The notes: generated from the letters alone by a model not told the origin. DNA of 64,000 nt from Caldilineaceae bacterium (GCA_019637685.1 JAHBVF010000021.1:1-64000); one strand, 5' to 3'; positions 7,595 to 17,948 are shown, counted from the stretch's first letter. A program made the numbers and translations.

Positions 7595-9679
7595 ATGAAT
7601 CGTAGGTGGCAATTCTTACTGATCGCCTTGCTGGCGGTTGCGTTGGCAGCGTGCGGAGGCGCGCCGGCTGCCGAACAAGCGGCCGAGGCACCGACAACCG
7701 AAGCACCCGCGGCCGAGGCACCCGCGGCAGAAGCACCGACAGCCGAAACCTCTTCGGCTATGGATGATACCCACGAAGCACCCCAACTGCATGAAATGGT
7801 GCTGGCCGGCACGCTCCCGCCCCTGGAAGAGCGTATCCCCGCGGAACCGCTCGTCATTGAAACCTATAGCGAGATTGGCCAATACGGGGGCACTTGGCAT
7901 CGATACGATACCAGCACCGATGGCAGTCATCTGGCTATGGCCATGTACGCCTATTCCCCCGTTCATTGGGTGCGGGATGGCCTGGACAAACGCCCCGGCC
8001 TGGCCAAAGGCTGGGACTTCAACGAGGAGAAGACTGAGTATAATCTGTATCTGCGCGAGGGCATGAAATGGTCAGACGGCGTGCCATTCACCGCCGATGA
8101 CTTTATGTACTGGTGGGAAGATATGGCCCTCAACCCGGATCAGCCCGACAGCCCGCCGGACTATTTGATCTCAGGTGGTGAGACGGCGAAGGTTACAAAG
8201 GTTGACGATTACACCCTGAACTTCAAGTTTGCAGCCCCCTCGCCTCTCTTCCTGGATCGGTTGGCTATGTGGCCCAATGGCGTCGTGCCCGACAGCGAGC
8301 GCCTCTTCGTGCCCAAGCACTACGCCTCCCAGTTCCATCCCAAATACAACGACGCTGTGACCACATACGAGGAACACGACGAGAAGATTGACTGGCGCGT
8401 GAACCCGGAAATCCCCACCGTGCTGCCTTGGACACCAGTCTCCTATGAGCCTGGCACACGCCTGATTCTCGAACGCAACCCCTATTATTATGCAGTGGAT
8501 CAGGGGGGCAACCAACTGCCCTATATCGACCGGGTTGATGTCACTTTTGTTGAAAATCTGGAAGTTTCCAAGCTGCGGGTGATTGCCGGTGAGCAGGAAA
8601 TCTGCGGACGTCCCTGCAAATACCAGCCGCTGAGCGAGCTTTCCGTCTTCAAAGACGCAGAAGACACCGTCGGTCTCATCACAGAACTGTGGGATGGCGG
8701 CGGCGGCACGGGTGAGATGGTCTACCCCAATTGGACCCATCTGGACCCACAGAAGCGGGCGCTCTACCACAATCGGGATTTCCGTCTGGCCCTCTCCCAC
8801 GCCATTGACCGCGACAAGATTCAGAAGATCGTCTATTTTGGCACGGGTGAGAAGACAACTGGCACCATGAGTCCCAAGGCAATTGAGTTCAACGCCAACG
8901 ACGAAGGCAAAGAACTCTACAAACAATGGCGCGATCTGGCCGTCGACTTCGATCTGGACAAAGCCAATTCCTTGCTTGATGCCGCCGGTGCTGTGGACGC
9001 CAACGGCGACGGTATCCGCGATCTGCCCAGCGGTGACGAACTGACTCTGCGCATCGACTGTGACGCCAATGGCCTGCAGAATACGGGCACATCCGGCGCT
9101 ATCGAGATCATCAAAGAGGGCTGGGAGGCTGCTGGCCTCCACGTGACAGTCAATGCTGTGCCCAGCGAGCAATTGGGAGTGATGCAGGACAATTCGGAAA
9201 TCGATATCCGCGGTTGCTGGGGTGTAGGCGATGGCCCCAACTTCCTGGTCTTCCCCAATTGGGTCGTCTGGACTGATAACGACCGTACAGCGCCCCTCTA
9301 TGGCGCGTGGTACAAGGTGATCGGCACAGACAAAGAGGGCACAGAGCTGGACAAGGATCCGCTGGATCGCAACCCGCCCCGGGAAGAGCCGCCAGCCGAC
9401 GATCCCGCCTGGAAACTGTGGGCACTCTATGACGCAGCCCGCCAGGAGCCAGATGATGCCAAGCGCTTGAAGCTGAGCCAGGACATCATTCGTGTGCATA
9501 TCGAGGACGGCCCCTTCTTCTTGGGTACAGTGGGCAACGAGGTGACAATGGTCAGCCGCCTGGATTACGTAGGCAACTGGCCCACCAGAGAACAGACAGG
9601 CACGGGTGGTTTCACTGGCCCGTGGATTATGTCCTACTTTGGCGCTGTCTACCCCGAGCAGATGTACTACAAGCGGTAG
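7595..9679 (+). CDS. Peptide/solute-binding lipoprotein of an ABC transporter (family 5)
   Basis: A 694-residue extracytoplasmic binding protein of the SBP_bac_5 type. It has a signal peptide with lipobox LAAC, then a low-complexity linker of repeated EAPAAEAPAAEAPT units. The binding domain includes TEYNLYLREGMKWSDGVPFTADDF, split here into YLREGMKWSDG and PFTADDF, the family signature. It is longer than E. coli OppA/DppA (about 540), like many Chloroflexota homologues. ATG 7595 follows GGAGG. A perfect hairpin separates it from the permease genes. The ligand may be a peptide or another oligomer. Confidence 0.93.
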   Translation: MNRRWQFLLIALLAVALAACGGAPAAEQAAEAPTTEAPAAEAPAAEAPTAETSSAMDDTHEAPQLHEMVLAGTLPPLEERIPAEPLVIETYSEIGQYGGTWHRYDTSTDGSHLAMAMYAYSPVHWVRDGLDKRPGLAKGWDFNEEKTEYNLYLREGMKWSDGVPFTADDFMYWWEDMALNPDQPDSPPDYLISGGETAKVTKVDDYTLNFKFAAPSPLFLDRLAMWPNGVVPDSERLFVPKHYASQFHPKYNDAVTTYEEHDEKIDWRVNPEIPTVLPWTPVSYEPGTRLILERNPYYYAVDQGGNQLPYIDRVDVTFVENLEVSKLRVIAGEQEICGRPCKYQPLSELSVFKDAEDTVGLITELWDGGGGTGEMVYPNWTHLDPQKRALYHNRDFRLALSHAIDRDKIQKIVYFGTGEKTTGTMSPKAIEFNANDEGKELYKQWRDLAVDFDLDKANSLLDAAGAVDANGDGIRDLPSGDELTLRIDCDANGLQNTGTSGAIEIIKEGWEAAGLHVTVNAVPSEQLGVMQDNSEIDIRGCWGVGDGPNFLVFPNWVVWTDNDRTAPLYGAWYKVIGTDKEGTELDKDPLDRNPPREEPPADDPAWKLWALYDAARQEPDDAKRLKLSQDIIRVHIEDGPFFLGTVGNEVTMVSRLDYVGNWPTREQTGTGGFTGPWIMSYFGAVYPEQMYYKR

Positions 9680-9700
9680 AAGTCCGGAACAGGTAGAGGT

Positions 9701-9740
9701 GATGGATTGTGGGGATACAGATGTATCCCCACAATCCATC
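9701..9740 (+). terminator. Perfect 18-bp hairpin after the binding-protein gene
   Basis: Bases 9701-9718 pair exactly with 9723-9740 around a 4-nt loop. It sits between the binding-protein and permease genes, where such structures usually stabilise the 5' message or partly stop transcription, giving more binding protein than membrane subunits. Confidence 0.75.
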
Positions 9741-9788
9741 CACCCAAAGTGTTTATCAAATAGCTGCACGTCCAGTGGGGTATTGTCA

Positions 9789-10772
9789 ATGTTCGTCTAC
9801 ATTGTTCGTCGTTTTATCTATATGATTACGACACTGATCTTTATCTCGTTTATTGGGTTCTTCATTATCAATCTGCCCCCCGGCAGCTATTTGGATGTAT
9901 ACCAGGCCCAGCGCCAGAACATGGGAACCCATACAGCTGATACTGAGTTGAATGCCCTCAAACAGCGCTACGGATTGGACAAGCCTATTTATGTCCAATA
10001 CTGGAAATGGGTCTCTGGCTTCGTGCGCGGGGACTTTGGCCGTTCTTTCCAGTACAACCGAGAGGTGAAAGACCTGATTTGGGAGCGTCTTGGCTACACC
10101 GCCGTCATCGCTACCACTACTTTGATTTTCACCTGGCTGGTAGCAATTCCCATCGGCATCTATTCCGCCACCCACCAATATAAATTGAGCGACAATATTG
10201 CGACGACTATTGGCATGACAGGTCTGTCGATCCCCGATTTTATGTTGGCGCTGGTGCTGATGGTAATCGCCCAACGGGTCTTTGGGTTCTCGGTGGGTGG
10301 CCTCTTTTCCAGAGAATATCTGGACGCGCCCTGGAGTTTTGCCAAATTTGTGGACTTGCTCAAACACCTGTGGGTCCCTGTCTTTGTGGTGGGCACAGCA
10401 GGCACCGCAGGATTGATGCGCATTATGCGTGGCAACCTCTTGGACATCTTAAATATGCAGTATGTGCAGGCGGCCCGGGCACGAGGATTGAGCGAACCGG
10501 TTGTAATTGTCAAACACGCCGTGCGCAATGCTCTGCACCCCCTGATCATGCTGCTGGGCATGAGCCTCCCCCAAATCATTTCGGGTTCGCTGGTTGTTTC
10601 CATTGTCCTGGGGTTGCCCACTACCGGACCGCTCTACTTCAATGCCTTGCGCCAGCAAGATATGTTCCTGGCCGGCACCTTTTTGGTGATGCTGGCCGCG
10701 ATGCTTGTCATTGGCAATTTTCTGGCCGATATGCTTCTGGCTATTGTTGATCCGCGTATCCGCTACGAATAG
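9789..10772 (+). CDS. Peptide ABC transporter permease (DppB/OppB type)
   Basis: A 327-residue membrane subunit. It opens with FVYIVRRFIYMITTLIFISF, the conserved N-terminal segment of DppB-like proteins, and carries the ATPase-coupling EAA loop near VQAARARGLSEPVVIVKHAVRN. About six membrane segments. ATG 9789 is chosen because homologues begin with M-x-Y-I-x-R-R. It works with the DppC-like gene 31 bp downstream. Confidence 0.92.
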   Translation: MFVYIVRRFIYMITTLIFISFIGFFIINLPPGSYLDVYQAQRQNMGTHTADTELNALKQRYGLDKPIYVQYWKWVSGFVRGDFGRSFQYNREVKDLIWERLGYTAVIATTTLIFTWLVAIPIGIYSATHQYKLSDNIATTIGMTGLSIPDFMLALVLMVIAQRVFGFSVGGLFSREYLDAPWSFAKFVDLLKHLWVPVFVVGTAGTAGLMRIMRGNLLDILNMQYVQAARARGLSEPVVIVKHAVRNALHPLIMLLGMSLPQIISGSLVVSIVLGLPTTGPLYFNALRQQDMFLAGTFLVMLAAMLVIGNFLADMLLAIVDPRIRYE

Positions 10773-10803
10773 AGAGATGAACGTCTTTCCCTGAGGTAAT
10801 CTT

Positions 10804-11979
10804 ATGGCACACCAGCAAGTTCTTGCCCCTGTGATGGAAGAAATCGAAGAAGAGTCAGCCGAGGCCATTGGCTATGCCAAAGCGGCCAACGTTTCCGGGG
10901 ATATTGGACAGCTATCGGTTGGTCGTCTGATGTGGCGGCGCTTTTTGCGCAATCGCCTGGCCGTAGCAGGCGGTATTGTGCTGATAATCCTGTACACTAT
11001 CATTATTTTCGCCGACTTTTTCGCGCCCTATGAGCATACGATCTCCAACGAGGATTTCGTGACAAGGCCCCCCCAACTGCCGCGTATCATTGATTCGGAA
11101 GGCAATTTCCATCGACCCTTCGTCTATGGCACGACTACTGTGCTGGATATGGAAAATCTGATATATATCCATGAAGATGATACGGAGCAGATATATCCCA
11201 TTCGCTTCTTTGTCCACGGAAGGCCCTACAAACTCTTGGGGTTGTTCCCGACTGACATCCACTTTTTTGGTGTGGATGAGCCTGGGACTATCTTTTTGCT
11301 GGGTACCGAACGCAACGGACGCGATATGGTATCGCGCATTATTTATGGCGGACGTGTTTCCATGACAGTAGGATTGATTGGGGTTGCTTTGACTATTGTC
11401 TTTGGCTCCGTCCTGGGGACGGCCTCTGGCTATTTTGGCGGCATTGTGGATACAGTCATGCAGCGTGTGATTGAATTACTGATGTCCTTCCCCAGTATTG
11501 CGTTGTGGGCCGCGTTCGCCGCGGCCCTTCCATCCAATGTATCCAACATCACGCGGTTCTTTTTGATATCGATCATTTTGTCGCTGATCGGGTGGACTGG
11601 TCTGGCAAGACAGGTGCGGGCCAAAGTGCTCTCCTATAGAGAGATGGACTTTGCGTCGGCGGCCAAAGCCGCGGGCGCGTCCCATTGGCGCATTATTTTG
11701 GTACATATGCTGCCCAACGCGCTGAGCCACATTATTGTAGTGGCCACCCTGGCCATCCCCGGCATGATTTTGGCCGAGACTGCCCTGAGCTTCCTCGGTT
11801 TGGGGATTCTGCCCCCGGCAGTCAGCTGGGGCACACTCCTGAAGGATGCGCAGACCGTAGCCGTCGTGATTAAGTTCCCTTGGCTGATGCTGCCTGGCCT
11901 CTTCGTCATTATCGCGGTCCTCAGCTTCAACTTCATCGGCGACGGCATCCGGGACGCGGCCGACCCCTTTTCCATCTAA
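10804..11979 (+). CDS. Peptide ABC transporter permease (DppC/OppC type)
   Basis: A 391-residue membrane subunit, longer than the usual 300 because of a periplasmic insert of about 80 residues after the first membrane segment (roughly residues 75-155), as in OppC variants that pair with large binding proteins. The EAA loop is at DFASAAKAAGASHWRIILVHMLPN. The C-terminal DGIRDAADP is typical of the family. Confidence 0.92.
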   Translation: MAHQQVLAPVMEEIEEESAEAIGYAKAANVSGDIGQLSVGRLMWRRFLRNRLAVAGGIVLIILYTIIIFADFFAPYEHTISNEDFVTRPPQLPRIIDSEGNFHRPFVYGTTTVLDMENLIYIHEDDTEQIYPIRFFVHGRPYKLLGLFPTDIHFFGVDEPGTIFLLGTERNGRDMVSRIIYGGRVSMTVGLIGVALTIVFGSVLGTASGYFGGIVDTVMQRVIELLMSFPSIALWAAFAAALPSNVSNITRFFLISIILSLIGWTGLARQVRAKVLSYREMDFASAAKAAGASHWRIILVHMLPNALSHIIVVATLAIPGMILAETALSFLGLGILPPAVSWGTLLKDAQTVAVVIKFPWLMLPGLFVIIAVLSFNFIGDGIRDAADPFSI

Positions 11980-12023
11980 GCCTGTCTCTTTCCCCAACGA
12001 AATCATCCTCAGGGATTATCCGC

Positions 12024-13091
12024 ATGGTCAACAACCAGAATACAATTTTGCAGGTCGAAAATCTGCATACCCACTTCTTTACCGAAAGCGGCATTATACG
12101 CGCCCTGCGCGGCGTTGATTTCTCCGTGGAGCGGGGCAAGGTGTTGGGTATTGTGGGTGAAAGTGGCTGTGGCAAAAGCGTCACAGCCCAGTGCATCATG
12201 AATATGCTGCCCAGCAATGGGCGGGTCGTTGAGGGCAAGATCACCTATTATCGCCAGGACCCCGCCATCAATCAGATCGAAGCTATCGATATCAACTCCT
12301 TGCCACCTCGAGGCAGGGCCATGCGCGCCATCCGGGGCAATGAGATTGCGATGATCTTCCAGGAACCCATGACCTCTCTGGACCCGGTATACACGACGGG
12401 CAGCCAACTGATGGAGGCAATTACCCTACACCAAAACGTGACAAAGCAGGAGGGGAAAGAGATTGCCATTGACGCGCTGGCAAAGGTCAACCTGCCCGAA
12501 CCGGCCCGCATCTTTGACGCCTATCCTCACCAATTGAGCGGTGGACAACGCCAGCGGGTGATGATCGCCATTGCCCTCAGTTGCAACCCCACACTTCTGA
12601 TTGCAGACGAGCCGACTACCGCCCTGGATGTGACGACCCAAGCCCAGATTCTGGACCTGATGCGTGCGCTCCAGGAAGAGACCCACATGAGCATCATTTT
12701 TATCACCCACGACCTGGGCGTGGTGGCGGAAATGTGCGATGACGTGGCAGTGATGTATCTGGGAAAGGCTGTCGAACGGACCGATGTGGACACGACTTTC
12801 CACAACCCCCAGCATCCCTATACCCGTGCCCTGCTGCGCTCCATCCCCCGGCTGGACGCGGAAAACCAATACCGGCTGGATGTCATCAAAGGACGGGTTC
12901 CCGATCCCTCGGTGGTTCCCTCTGGTTGCCCCTTCCACCCCCGCTGCCCGGAAATGGTGCCGGGCCTGTGCGAAGTATACACCCCAGAGGTGATCTCCAT
13001 AGGAGACAATCACCAGGTCCGCTGCCTGCTTCACGATGACAAATTGATGGCGCAAGCTACCACGCCGACAGCCTTTGCGGAGAGTCGATAA
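12024..13091 (+). CDS. Peptide ABC transporter ATPase (DppD/OppD type)
   Basis: A 355-residue ATPase. Walker A GESGCGKS, signature LSGGQRQR and Walker [13 protein letters not shown] are intact. The C-terminal Cys-containing oligopeptide-transporter motif is seen as CPFHPRCP...LC. ATG 12024 is the start used by homologues ([12 protein letters not shown] follows). The stop touches the next ATG directly. Confidence 0.93.
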   Translation: MVNNQNTILQVENLHTHFFTESGIIRALRGVDFSVERGKVLGIVGESGCGKSVTAQCIMNMLPSNGRVVEGKITYYRQDPAINQIEAIDINSLPPRGRAMRAIRGNEIAMIFQEPMTSLDPVYTTGSQLMEAITLHQNVTKQEGKEIAIDALAKVNLPEPARIFDAYPHQLSGGQRQRVMIAIALSCNPTLLIADEPTTALDVTTQAQILDLMRALQEETHMSIIFITHDLGVVAEMCDDVAVMYLGKAVERTDVDTTFHNPQHPYTRALLRSIPRLDAENQYRLDVIKGRVPDPSVVPSGCPFHPRCPEMVPGLCEVYTPEVISIGDNHQVRCLLHDDKLMAQATTPTAFAESR

Positions 13092-14144
13092 ATGGCCGAG
13101 ATGGAAACCAGAACAGTCAACGGCGGTGGGGCAGATACCCGCACAAATCTTCTGGAAGTCACCGACCTGAAAATGCATTTCCCCATCCGCAGGGGCTTTC
13201 TGCGCAGGGTGGCTGGCTATGTGAAGGCAGTGGATGGCGTCACCTTTTCCATTGCCAAAGGGGACACCTTTGGGCTGGTGGGAGAGAGTGGCTGTGGCAA
13301 AACCACCACCGGGCGCTGTGTGATGCGTCTTCTCGACCCGACAGACGGCCAGATCGTCTACTACGACCGCACCGAAGGCCCCATCCACATCGAAAGCCTG
13401 GAACCGAATGAAATGCGTGTCTTTCGCCGGGATATGCAGATTATGTTCCAGGACCCCTATGCGTCGCTAAACCCCCGTTTGACCCTCAAGCAGATTGTGG
13501 GCGAACCGCTGATCATCAACAAAGTCAGCCAGGGCAAAGAGTTGGAAGACCGGGTCGCGGAATTGCTGCGCTCCGTGGGCCTCAGCCCGGAGTATATGAA
13601 CCGCTATCCCCACGCCTTCAGCGGCGGCCAGCGCCAGCGCATCGGTTTGGCCCGCGCGTTGGCCCTGAACCCGGAATTTATTGTGGCCGACGAGCCAGTC
13701 TCCGCGTTGGACGTGTCAGTGCAGGCCCAGGTACTCAATCTGATCAAAGACCTGCAGGAGGAGTTCAATCTAACATACCTCTTCATCGCCCACAATATGA
13801 GTGTAATCAAACACTCCTGCGATCACGTGGCGGTGATGTATGTGGGGCGGATTGTTGAGGTTGCGGAAACGAAAGAACTTTTCCGCAACCCGTTACACCC
13901 CTACACCGAAGCCCTCCTCTCAGCGATTCCCAACCCGGACCCTCGCCAACGCAAAGAGCGTATCATTCTGGAAGGAGATGTACCCAATCCGGCCAACCCG
14001 CCCAGCGGCTGCTACTTCCATCCCCGTTGCTCCTATGCCAAAGAGATTTGCAGCCAGGAATCGCCCCCACTGCAGGAGTATGCGCCAGGCCATCAGGCAG
14101 CCTGCCATTTTGCCAAGGAACTGAGCCTGACCGGCGTGTTATGA
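13092..14144 (+). CDS. Peptide ABC transporter ATPase (DppF/OppF type)
   Basis: A 350-residue ATPase partner of the preceding gene. Walker A GESGCGKT, the OppF-type [12 protein letters not shown], signature FSGGQRQR and Walker [13 protein letters not shown] are present, and the C-terminal Cys motif ([11 protein letters not shown]) is intact. It starts at the base after the previous stop and overlaps the next gene by 4 bp (ATGA). Confidence 0.94.
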   Translation: MAEMETRTVNGGGADTRTNLLEVTDLKMHFPIRRGFLRRVAGYVKAVDGVTFSIAKGDTFGLVGESGCGKTTTGRCVMRLLDPTDGQIVYYDRTEGPIHIESLEPNEMRVFRRDMQIMFQDPYASLNPRLTLKQIVGEPLIINKVSQGKELEDRVAELLRSVGLSPEYMNRYPHAFSGGQRQRIGLARALALNPEFIVADEPVSALDVSVQAQVLNLIKDLQEEFNLTYLFIAHNMSVIKHSCDHVAVMYVGRIVEVAETKELFRNPLHPYTEALLSAIPNPDPRQRKERIILEGDVPNPANPPSGCYFHPRCSYAKEICSQESPPLQEYAPGHQAACHFAKELSLTGVL

Positions 14145-14506
14145 GCCATCCGTTGCCCAAGGATTCCGCCCCGTTCTTGCAGCGTCTGCCCACGAATTTG
14201 CCGATTGCCTATACGCTCTGGCTGATCAGTCTGGGGTTGGCCGTGGCCGATTTCTTCTTTGGCCGTATCTTTGCCGTCGCGCTGGCACAATTGGCCGGGC
14301 TGGGCTACTGGCAGGTGAGTTTTATCGACCGTTTGAGCGTTCTCCTCTTTGGTTTGGCCGGGGCGGTTCTTGTAATTCTGACAGAACACTGGTATCGCAC
14401 GGGCCTGGCGAAGAGGCTGCTCTGGTCTCGTTTTGTAAAGATAAGTGCGTGGCAGGTGGGGCTGATTCTGGCTGGAATGCTCGCCGCGCCTCTCACAGGA
14501 AGCTGA
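14141..14506 (+). CDS. Small integral membrane protein of unknown function
   Basis: A 121-residue protein with three or four hydrophobic segments (about residues 20-50, 62-80 and 104-118) and a conserved-looking EHWYRTG loop. It overlaps the ATPase stop by 4 bp and lies 5 bp before the PHP hydrolase, so it is co-expressed with both. I do not recognise the family; an accessory or anchoring role for the transporter or hydrolase is inference only. Confidence 0.7.
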   Translation: MSHPLPKDSAPFLQRLPTNLPIAYTLWLISLGLAVADFFFGRIFAVALAQLAGLGYWQVSFIDRLSVLLFGLAGAVLVILTEHWYRTGLAKRLLWSRFVKISAWQVGLILAGMLAAPLTGS

Positions 14507-14511
14507 TAGTC

Positions 14512-15975
14512 GTGTTTCGTCTCACCCTCAACGGTCATCTCACCCCGGCTGACAAAAGCCGTTCCGACTACGCCTATATTCCCTTCCATCTGCCCCAGCC
14601 AGCCAACCGTTTGACAGTCAGCTACCGCTATTCCGCGGCCATGTCCTCCAATCAGACGGAAGGGGGCAATGTCATCGACATCGGCCTCTTTGATCCCCGC
14701 GGCGCTGACTTTCCCGGTGGTCTCGGCTTCCGGGGATGGAGCGGCTCGGCCCGCGACGAGTTCACAATCGCGCCCACAGACGCCACCCCCGGCTATCTGC
14801 CCGGCCCCCTCCCTGCCGGGCGCTATCAGGTGATTCTGGGCCTCTACCGCGTCTGGCCCGCGGGCGCGGACTACGAAATCCAGATTGAGGCCGAACTGTC
14901 CGATCAGAAGTTCGACTTTTCAGAAAAGTCGAACTTCTCAACCAGCACCAATCCGTCCTTTCCACCCAAATCCGCGTTCCGTTCTTCTGGGCAATGGCTG
15001 CGGGGTGATCTGCAATGTCACACCTTTCACAGCGATGCCAAAGGCTCACCGCGACAATTGCTGGACAAAGCCAAAGCGCTGGGACTGGACTTTCTGGCTG
15101 TCACCGACCACAACAACACCAGCCACCACCGGGCGCTGGCCGCGCTGGACGACGGCTCGCTCCTCCTCATCCCCGGCCAGGAAGTGACCACCTACTACGG
15201 CCATATGAATGTCTGGGGTACAGGCCAGTGGTGTGATTTCCGCTGCCGCACGCCCGACGACATCCGGGCCATTATTCAGTTGGCCCACAAGCACGGCGGT
15301 TTCTGTTCCATCAATCACCCCAAGCAGGGCGGCCCCGCCTGGGAATATGGCTTCGATCTGCCCGTGGACGCGCTGGAAGTCTGGCAGGGTCCCTGGCCCT
15401 ATCGCAACACAGAAAGCCTGGCCCTGTGGGATCGTCTGCTGGCCCAGGGCTGGCGAATTCCAGTGGTAGGCGGCAGCGACTATCACTGCCCGGCAAGGGA
15501 GGAGACAAATTTCCTGCGTCTGGGCCAACCGACGACTTGGGTGCGGGTGACAGAGCATTCTGTGGCTGGGGTATTGGCCGGAATACGCAAGGGCTGGGTG
15601 AGTATCAGCGCCAGCCCGGATGGGCCCCGGCTGGAGATGCGGGCTGAATCATCGGTGGGTGAGGCGGAGATGGGTGAGGCACTGGCGGTTGGCGGTGCCG
15701 AGCCGGTGGCCGTAACGGCAAGAGTCTGGCGAGGAAAAGGGCTGGTCTTGCGCTTGGTGGTTGATGGCGACACAGCCTTCGAGCAGAGGGTTTTGGACGA
15801 CGAGACAACAGTCCACGCTTCCATCGAGCCTGGACGTTCTGTCCGCGCCGAATTAATCGGTGATTGTCCGCCAGCGCTTCTTCCGCCCCAGGCCCCGGCT
15901 GATCTCGATCTGCGGGGCTGGCGTTGGGCACTGACGAACCCCATCTATTGCGCAAGAGAAGAAAGTGGAAAATGA
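14512..15975 (+). CDS. CehA/McbA-like PHP-domain metallohydrolase
   Basis: About 487 residues from a GTG start with AGGAAG 9 nt upstream. Residues 1-150 form a beta-rich region. The PHP domain follows with GDLQCHTFHSD (HxxxH variant), FLAVTDHNN, and later SINHPKQGG and GGSDYHCP, all metal-ligand motifs of the family. CehA-like enzymes hydrolyse phosphoesters or aryl esters. As the last gene of the peptide ABC operon it may process the imported ligand, which argues that the ligand is not simply a peptide. Convergent with the sugar operon 43 bp away. Confidence 0.82.
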   Translation: MFRLTLNGHLTPADKSRSDYAYIPFHLPQPANRLTVSYRYSAAMSSNQTEGGNVIDIGLFDPRGADFPGGLGFRGWSGSARDEFTIAPTDATPGYLPGPLPAGRYQVILGLYRVWPAGADYEIQIEAELSDQKFDFSEKSNFSTSTNPSFPPKSAFRSSGQWLRGDLQCHTFHSDAKGSPRQLLDKAKALGLDFLAVTDHNNTSHHRALAALDDGSLLLIPGQEVTTYYGHMNVWGTGQWCDFRCRTPDDIRAIIQLAHKHGGFCSINHPKQGGPAWEYGFDLPVDALEVWQGPWPYRNTESLALWDRLLAQGWRIPVVGGSDYHCPAREETNFLRLGQPTTWVRVTEHSVAGVLAGIRKGWVSISASPDGPRLEMRAESSVGEAEMGEALAVGGAEPVAVTARVWRGKGLVLRLVVDGDTAFEQRVLDDETTVHASIEPGRSVRAELIGDCPPALLPPQAPADLDLRGWRWALTNPIYCAREESGK

Positions 15976-16018
15976 GGAAAGCCGCGAATAATGGCGGCTA
16001 ACAGACTGAATCCCCGCC

Positions 16019-16906
16019 TTACCGCCCGCCCATGCCCGAAAGAGTAATCCCTTCCACAAAGCGCTTCTGGGCGAAAATATAGACGAGCAGCACAGGCAGC
16101 AGAGCAATCACCGATCCGGCCATCAACAGATGCCACTCTGTCTTGAACTGCCCCTGAAACGCGGCCAGCCCCACGGGAATGGTGCGCATCTCTTCCGACG
16201 CGGTGATGACCAGCGGCCAGAGAAAGTCGTTCCACGAGCCGAGGAAGACGAAGATCGTCAGCGCGGCCAGGACAGGCCCACTGAGAGGCATAATAATCTG
16301 CCACCAGATGCGGAAAGAACCCGCGCCATCCATACGCGCGGCTTCGTCCAGGTCCATGGGCAGGCCCAGAAAGTATTGGCGCAGGAGAAAAACAGCGAAG
16401 GCGGAAAAGGCTGTGGGCAGGATCAGCGCCAAGAATGTATCGTACCAGCCCAGATAGCGGACAATAATGAAATTGGGAATCATCGTCACCTGAAAGGGAA
16501 TCATCAGTGTGATGAGATAGGCGAGGAAGAGCGGTTCCCGGCCCCAAAAGCGCAGGCGGGCAAAGGCAAACGCGCCCAATGAAGCAGTGACAATTTGGAT
16601 GACTGTCACGCTCACCGCCACAAAAAGGCTGTTGAGGTAGAAGCGGCCAAAAGGAATCGCACGCCAGGTCTCGGCGTAGTTCTGCCAGACCACTGGATCG
16701 GGAATCCACGTGGGCGGATAGGTGAAGATGTCTTTGGGCAACTTCAGAGAGGTGGAGAGCATCCAGGCGAAGGGAAGAAGCATGGCCGCGCTGCCCAGAA
16801 TCAGGGCCACGTGCAGCAGCAGGTAGCGCCGGTTCTGCCCGCCCCCGCGGGCGTCAGGCGCAGATAGACGTTTGGGGGGTGCGGATGTAGGAGGAGAGGC
16901 AGTCAT
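16019..16906 (-). CDS. Carbohydrate ABC transporter permease (MalG/UgpE type)
   Basis: A 295-residue membrane subunit with six segments. The EAA loop reads PMDLDEAARMDGAGSFRIWW, and GSWNDFLWPLV and the short C-terminal tail GITLSGMGGR are hallmarks of the MalG side. It starts 3 bp after the MalF-like gene. No sugar-transport ATPase is encoded nearby, so the transporter probably uses a shared MsmK/UgpC-type ATPase elsewhere. Confidence 0.93.
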   Translation of the reverse strand: MTASPPTSAPPKRLSAPDARGGGQNRRYLLLHVALILGSAAMLLPFAWMLSTSLKLPKDIFTYPPTWIPDPVVWQNYAETWRAIPFGRFYLNSLFVAVSVTVIQIVTASLGAFAFARLRFWGREPLFLAYLITLMIPFQVTMIPNFIIVRYLGWYDTFLALILPTAFSAFAVFLLRQYFLGLPMDLDEAARMDGAGSFRIWWQIIMPLSGPVLAALTIFVFLGSWNDFLWPLVITASEEMRTIPVGLAAFQGQFKTEWHLLMAGSVIALLPVLLVYIFAQKRFVEGITLSGMGGR

Positions 16907-16909
16907 TGG

Positions 16910-17860
16910 TTATTCCCCGCCTGCTTCGTAGTGGACCCAGCGGCGCTGGAGTCGGGTCTGTATGAAGGTGAAAATGAAGATGAAAATGAAGAGAACCCAG
17001 GCGATGGCCGATGCTTTGCCCATACGGCTGCTGAAATCGAAGGCAACCTGATAGATATAATAGACAATTGTGAGAGTGGCCTGGGCCGGGCCGCCCCGGG
17101 TCATCACAAAGGCCTCGCTGAACAATTGAAAAGCGCCGATCATCTGAATGACCAGTAGGAAAAAAGTGGTGGGGCTGACCATAGGAAAGGTCACATACAG
17201 AAACCGCTGCCAGCTATTGGCCCCGTCTACCTCGGCCGCGTCGTAGAGTTCGCGGGAGATGTTTTGCAGCCCGGCCAGATAGATGACCATTGTAAAGCCG
17301 GTGTTCTTCCACAGGGTAAGGATGACCACCGCGGGTTTGGCCCAGGCGCTATCGTTGAGCCAGTCTGGCGGCTGGATGGGGAGTCCGGTCAGCGTGCCCA
17401 GTTCCCAAATCCAGGCGGAGAGGACACCAAAATCCCGGTTGAAAAACCACTGAAAAACCAGAGCCGCGGCCACAATCGTCGTCACCACCGGCATAAAGTA
17501 GATCAACCGATAAAATTCCACGCCCCGAATCGGCTGGTTCAGGGCCAGGGCCAGCACCAGACCAAAGGCCAATTGCAGAGGCACAATCAGAACCGTAAAG
17601 TAGAGGGTATTGCTCATCACTTTGCGGAAGACCTGATCCCCCACCAGCAGTTGGCTGTAGTTTTTCAGCCCGACGAATTCCGGTGGAGAAAGCAGATTCC
17701 AGTCGTAGAAACTGAGAAGCAGGGCCGCGGCGACGGGAATTGCCACAAAGATCAAAAACCCGGCAAAGCTGGGCACGAGGAAGAGATAGGCTTCCCACTG
17801 CTGGTCTGGGCGATAGCGCCGCCACCAGGGCGTCTTTGACGGGCGTGAGGTTGTTGTCAT
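16910..17860 (-). CDS. Carbohydrate ABC transporter permease (MalF/UgpA type)
   Basis: A 316-residue membrane subunit, counting from the ATG at 17860. An earlier in-frame start at 17923 would overlap the upstream hairpin and is less likely, although neither has a strong ribosome site. AYLFLVPSFAGFLIFVA is the typical first segment. The EAA loop is ISRELYDAAEVDGANSWQRF. Paired with the downstream MalG-like gene. Confidence 0.9.
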   Translation of the reverse strand: MTTTSRPSKTPWWRRYRPDQQWEAYLFLVPSFAGFLIFVAIPVAAALLLSFYDWNLLSPPEFVGLKNYSQLLVGDQVFRKVMSNTLYFTVLIVPLQLAFGLVLALALNQPIRGVEFYRLIYFMPVVTTIVAAALVFQWFFNRDFGVLSAWIWELGTLTGLPIQPPDWLNDSAWAKPAVVILTLWKNTGFTMVIYLAGLQNISRELYDAAEVDGANSWQRFLYVTFPMVSPTTFFLLVIQMIGAFQLFSEAFVMTRGGPAQATLTIVYYIYQVAFDFSSRMGKASAIAWVLFIFIFIFTFIQTRLQRRWVHYEAGGE

Positions 17861-17885
17861 GGGAGAAGTTCGCCGCCGGAATAGA

Positions 17886-17926
17886 CGGATGGCAGGGAAA
17901 TGAGGTCGCCCTTTCCCTGCCATCCG
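17886..17926 (-). terminator. Perfect 15-bp hairpin after the sugar-binding protein gene
   Basis: Bases 17886-17900 pair exactly with 17912-17926 with an 11-nt loop. It lies between the binding-protein gene and its permeases, the same position as the hairpin at 9701-9740 in the peptide operon. Confidence 0.7.
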
Positions 17927-17948
17927 ATCACACAGCTATCCTATGGTT

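Noticed and set aside
7484..7597. A second start for the binding protein at the strong Shine-Dalgarno near 7479
   Set aside because: Frames from the nearby GTG, TTG or ATG stop within a few codons or do not give a signal peptide. ATG 7595 gives a proper lipoprotein signal.
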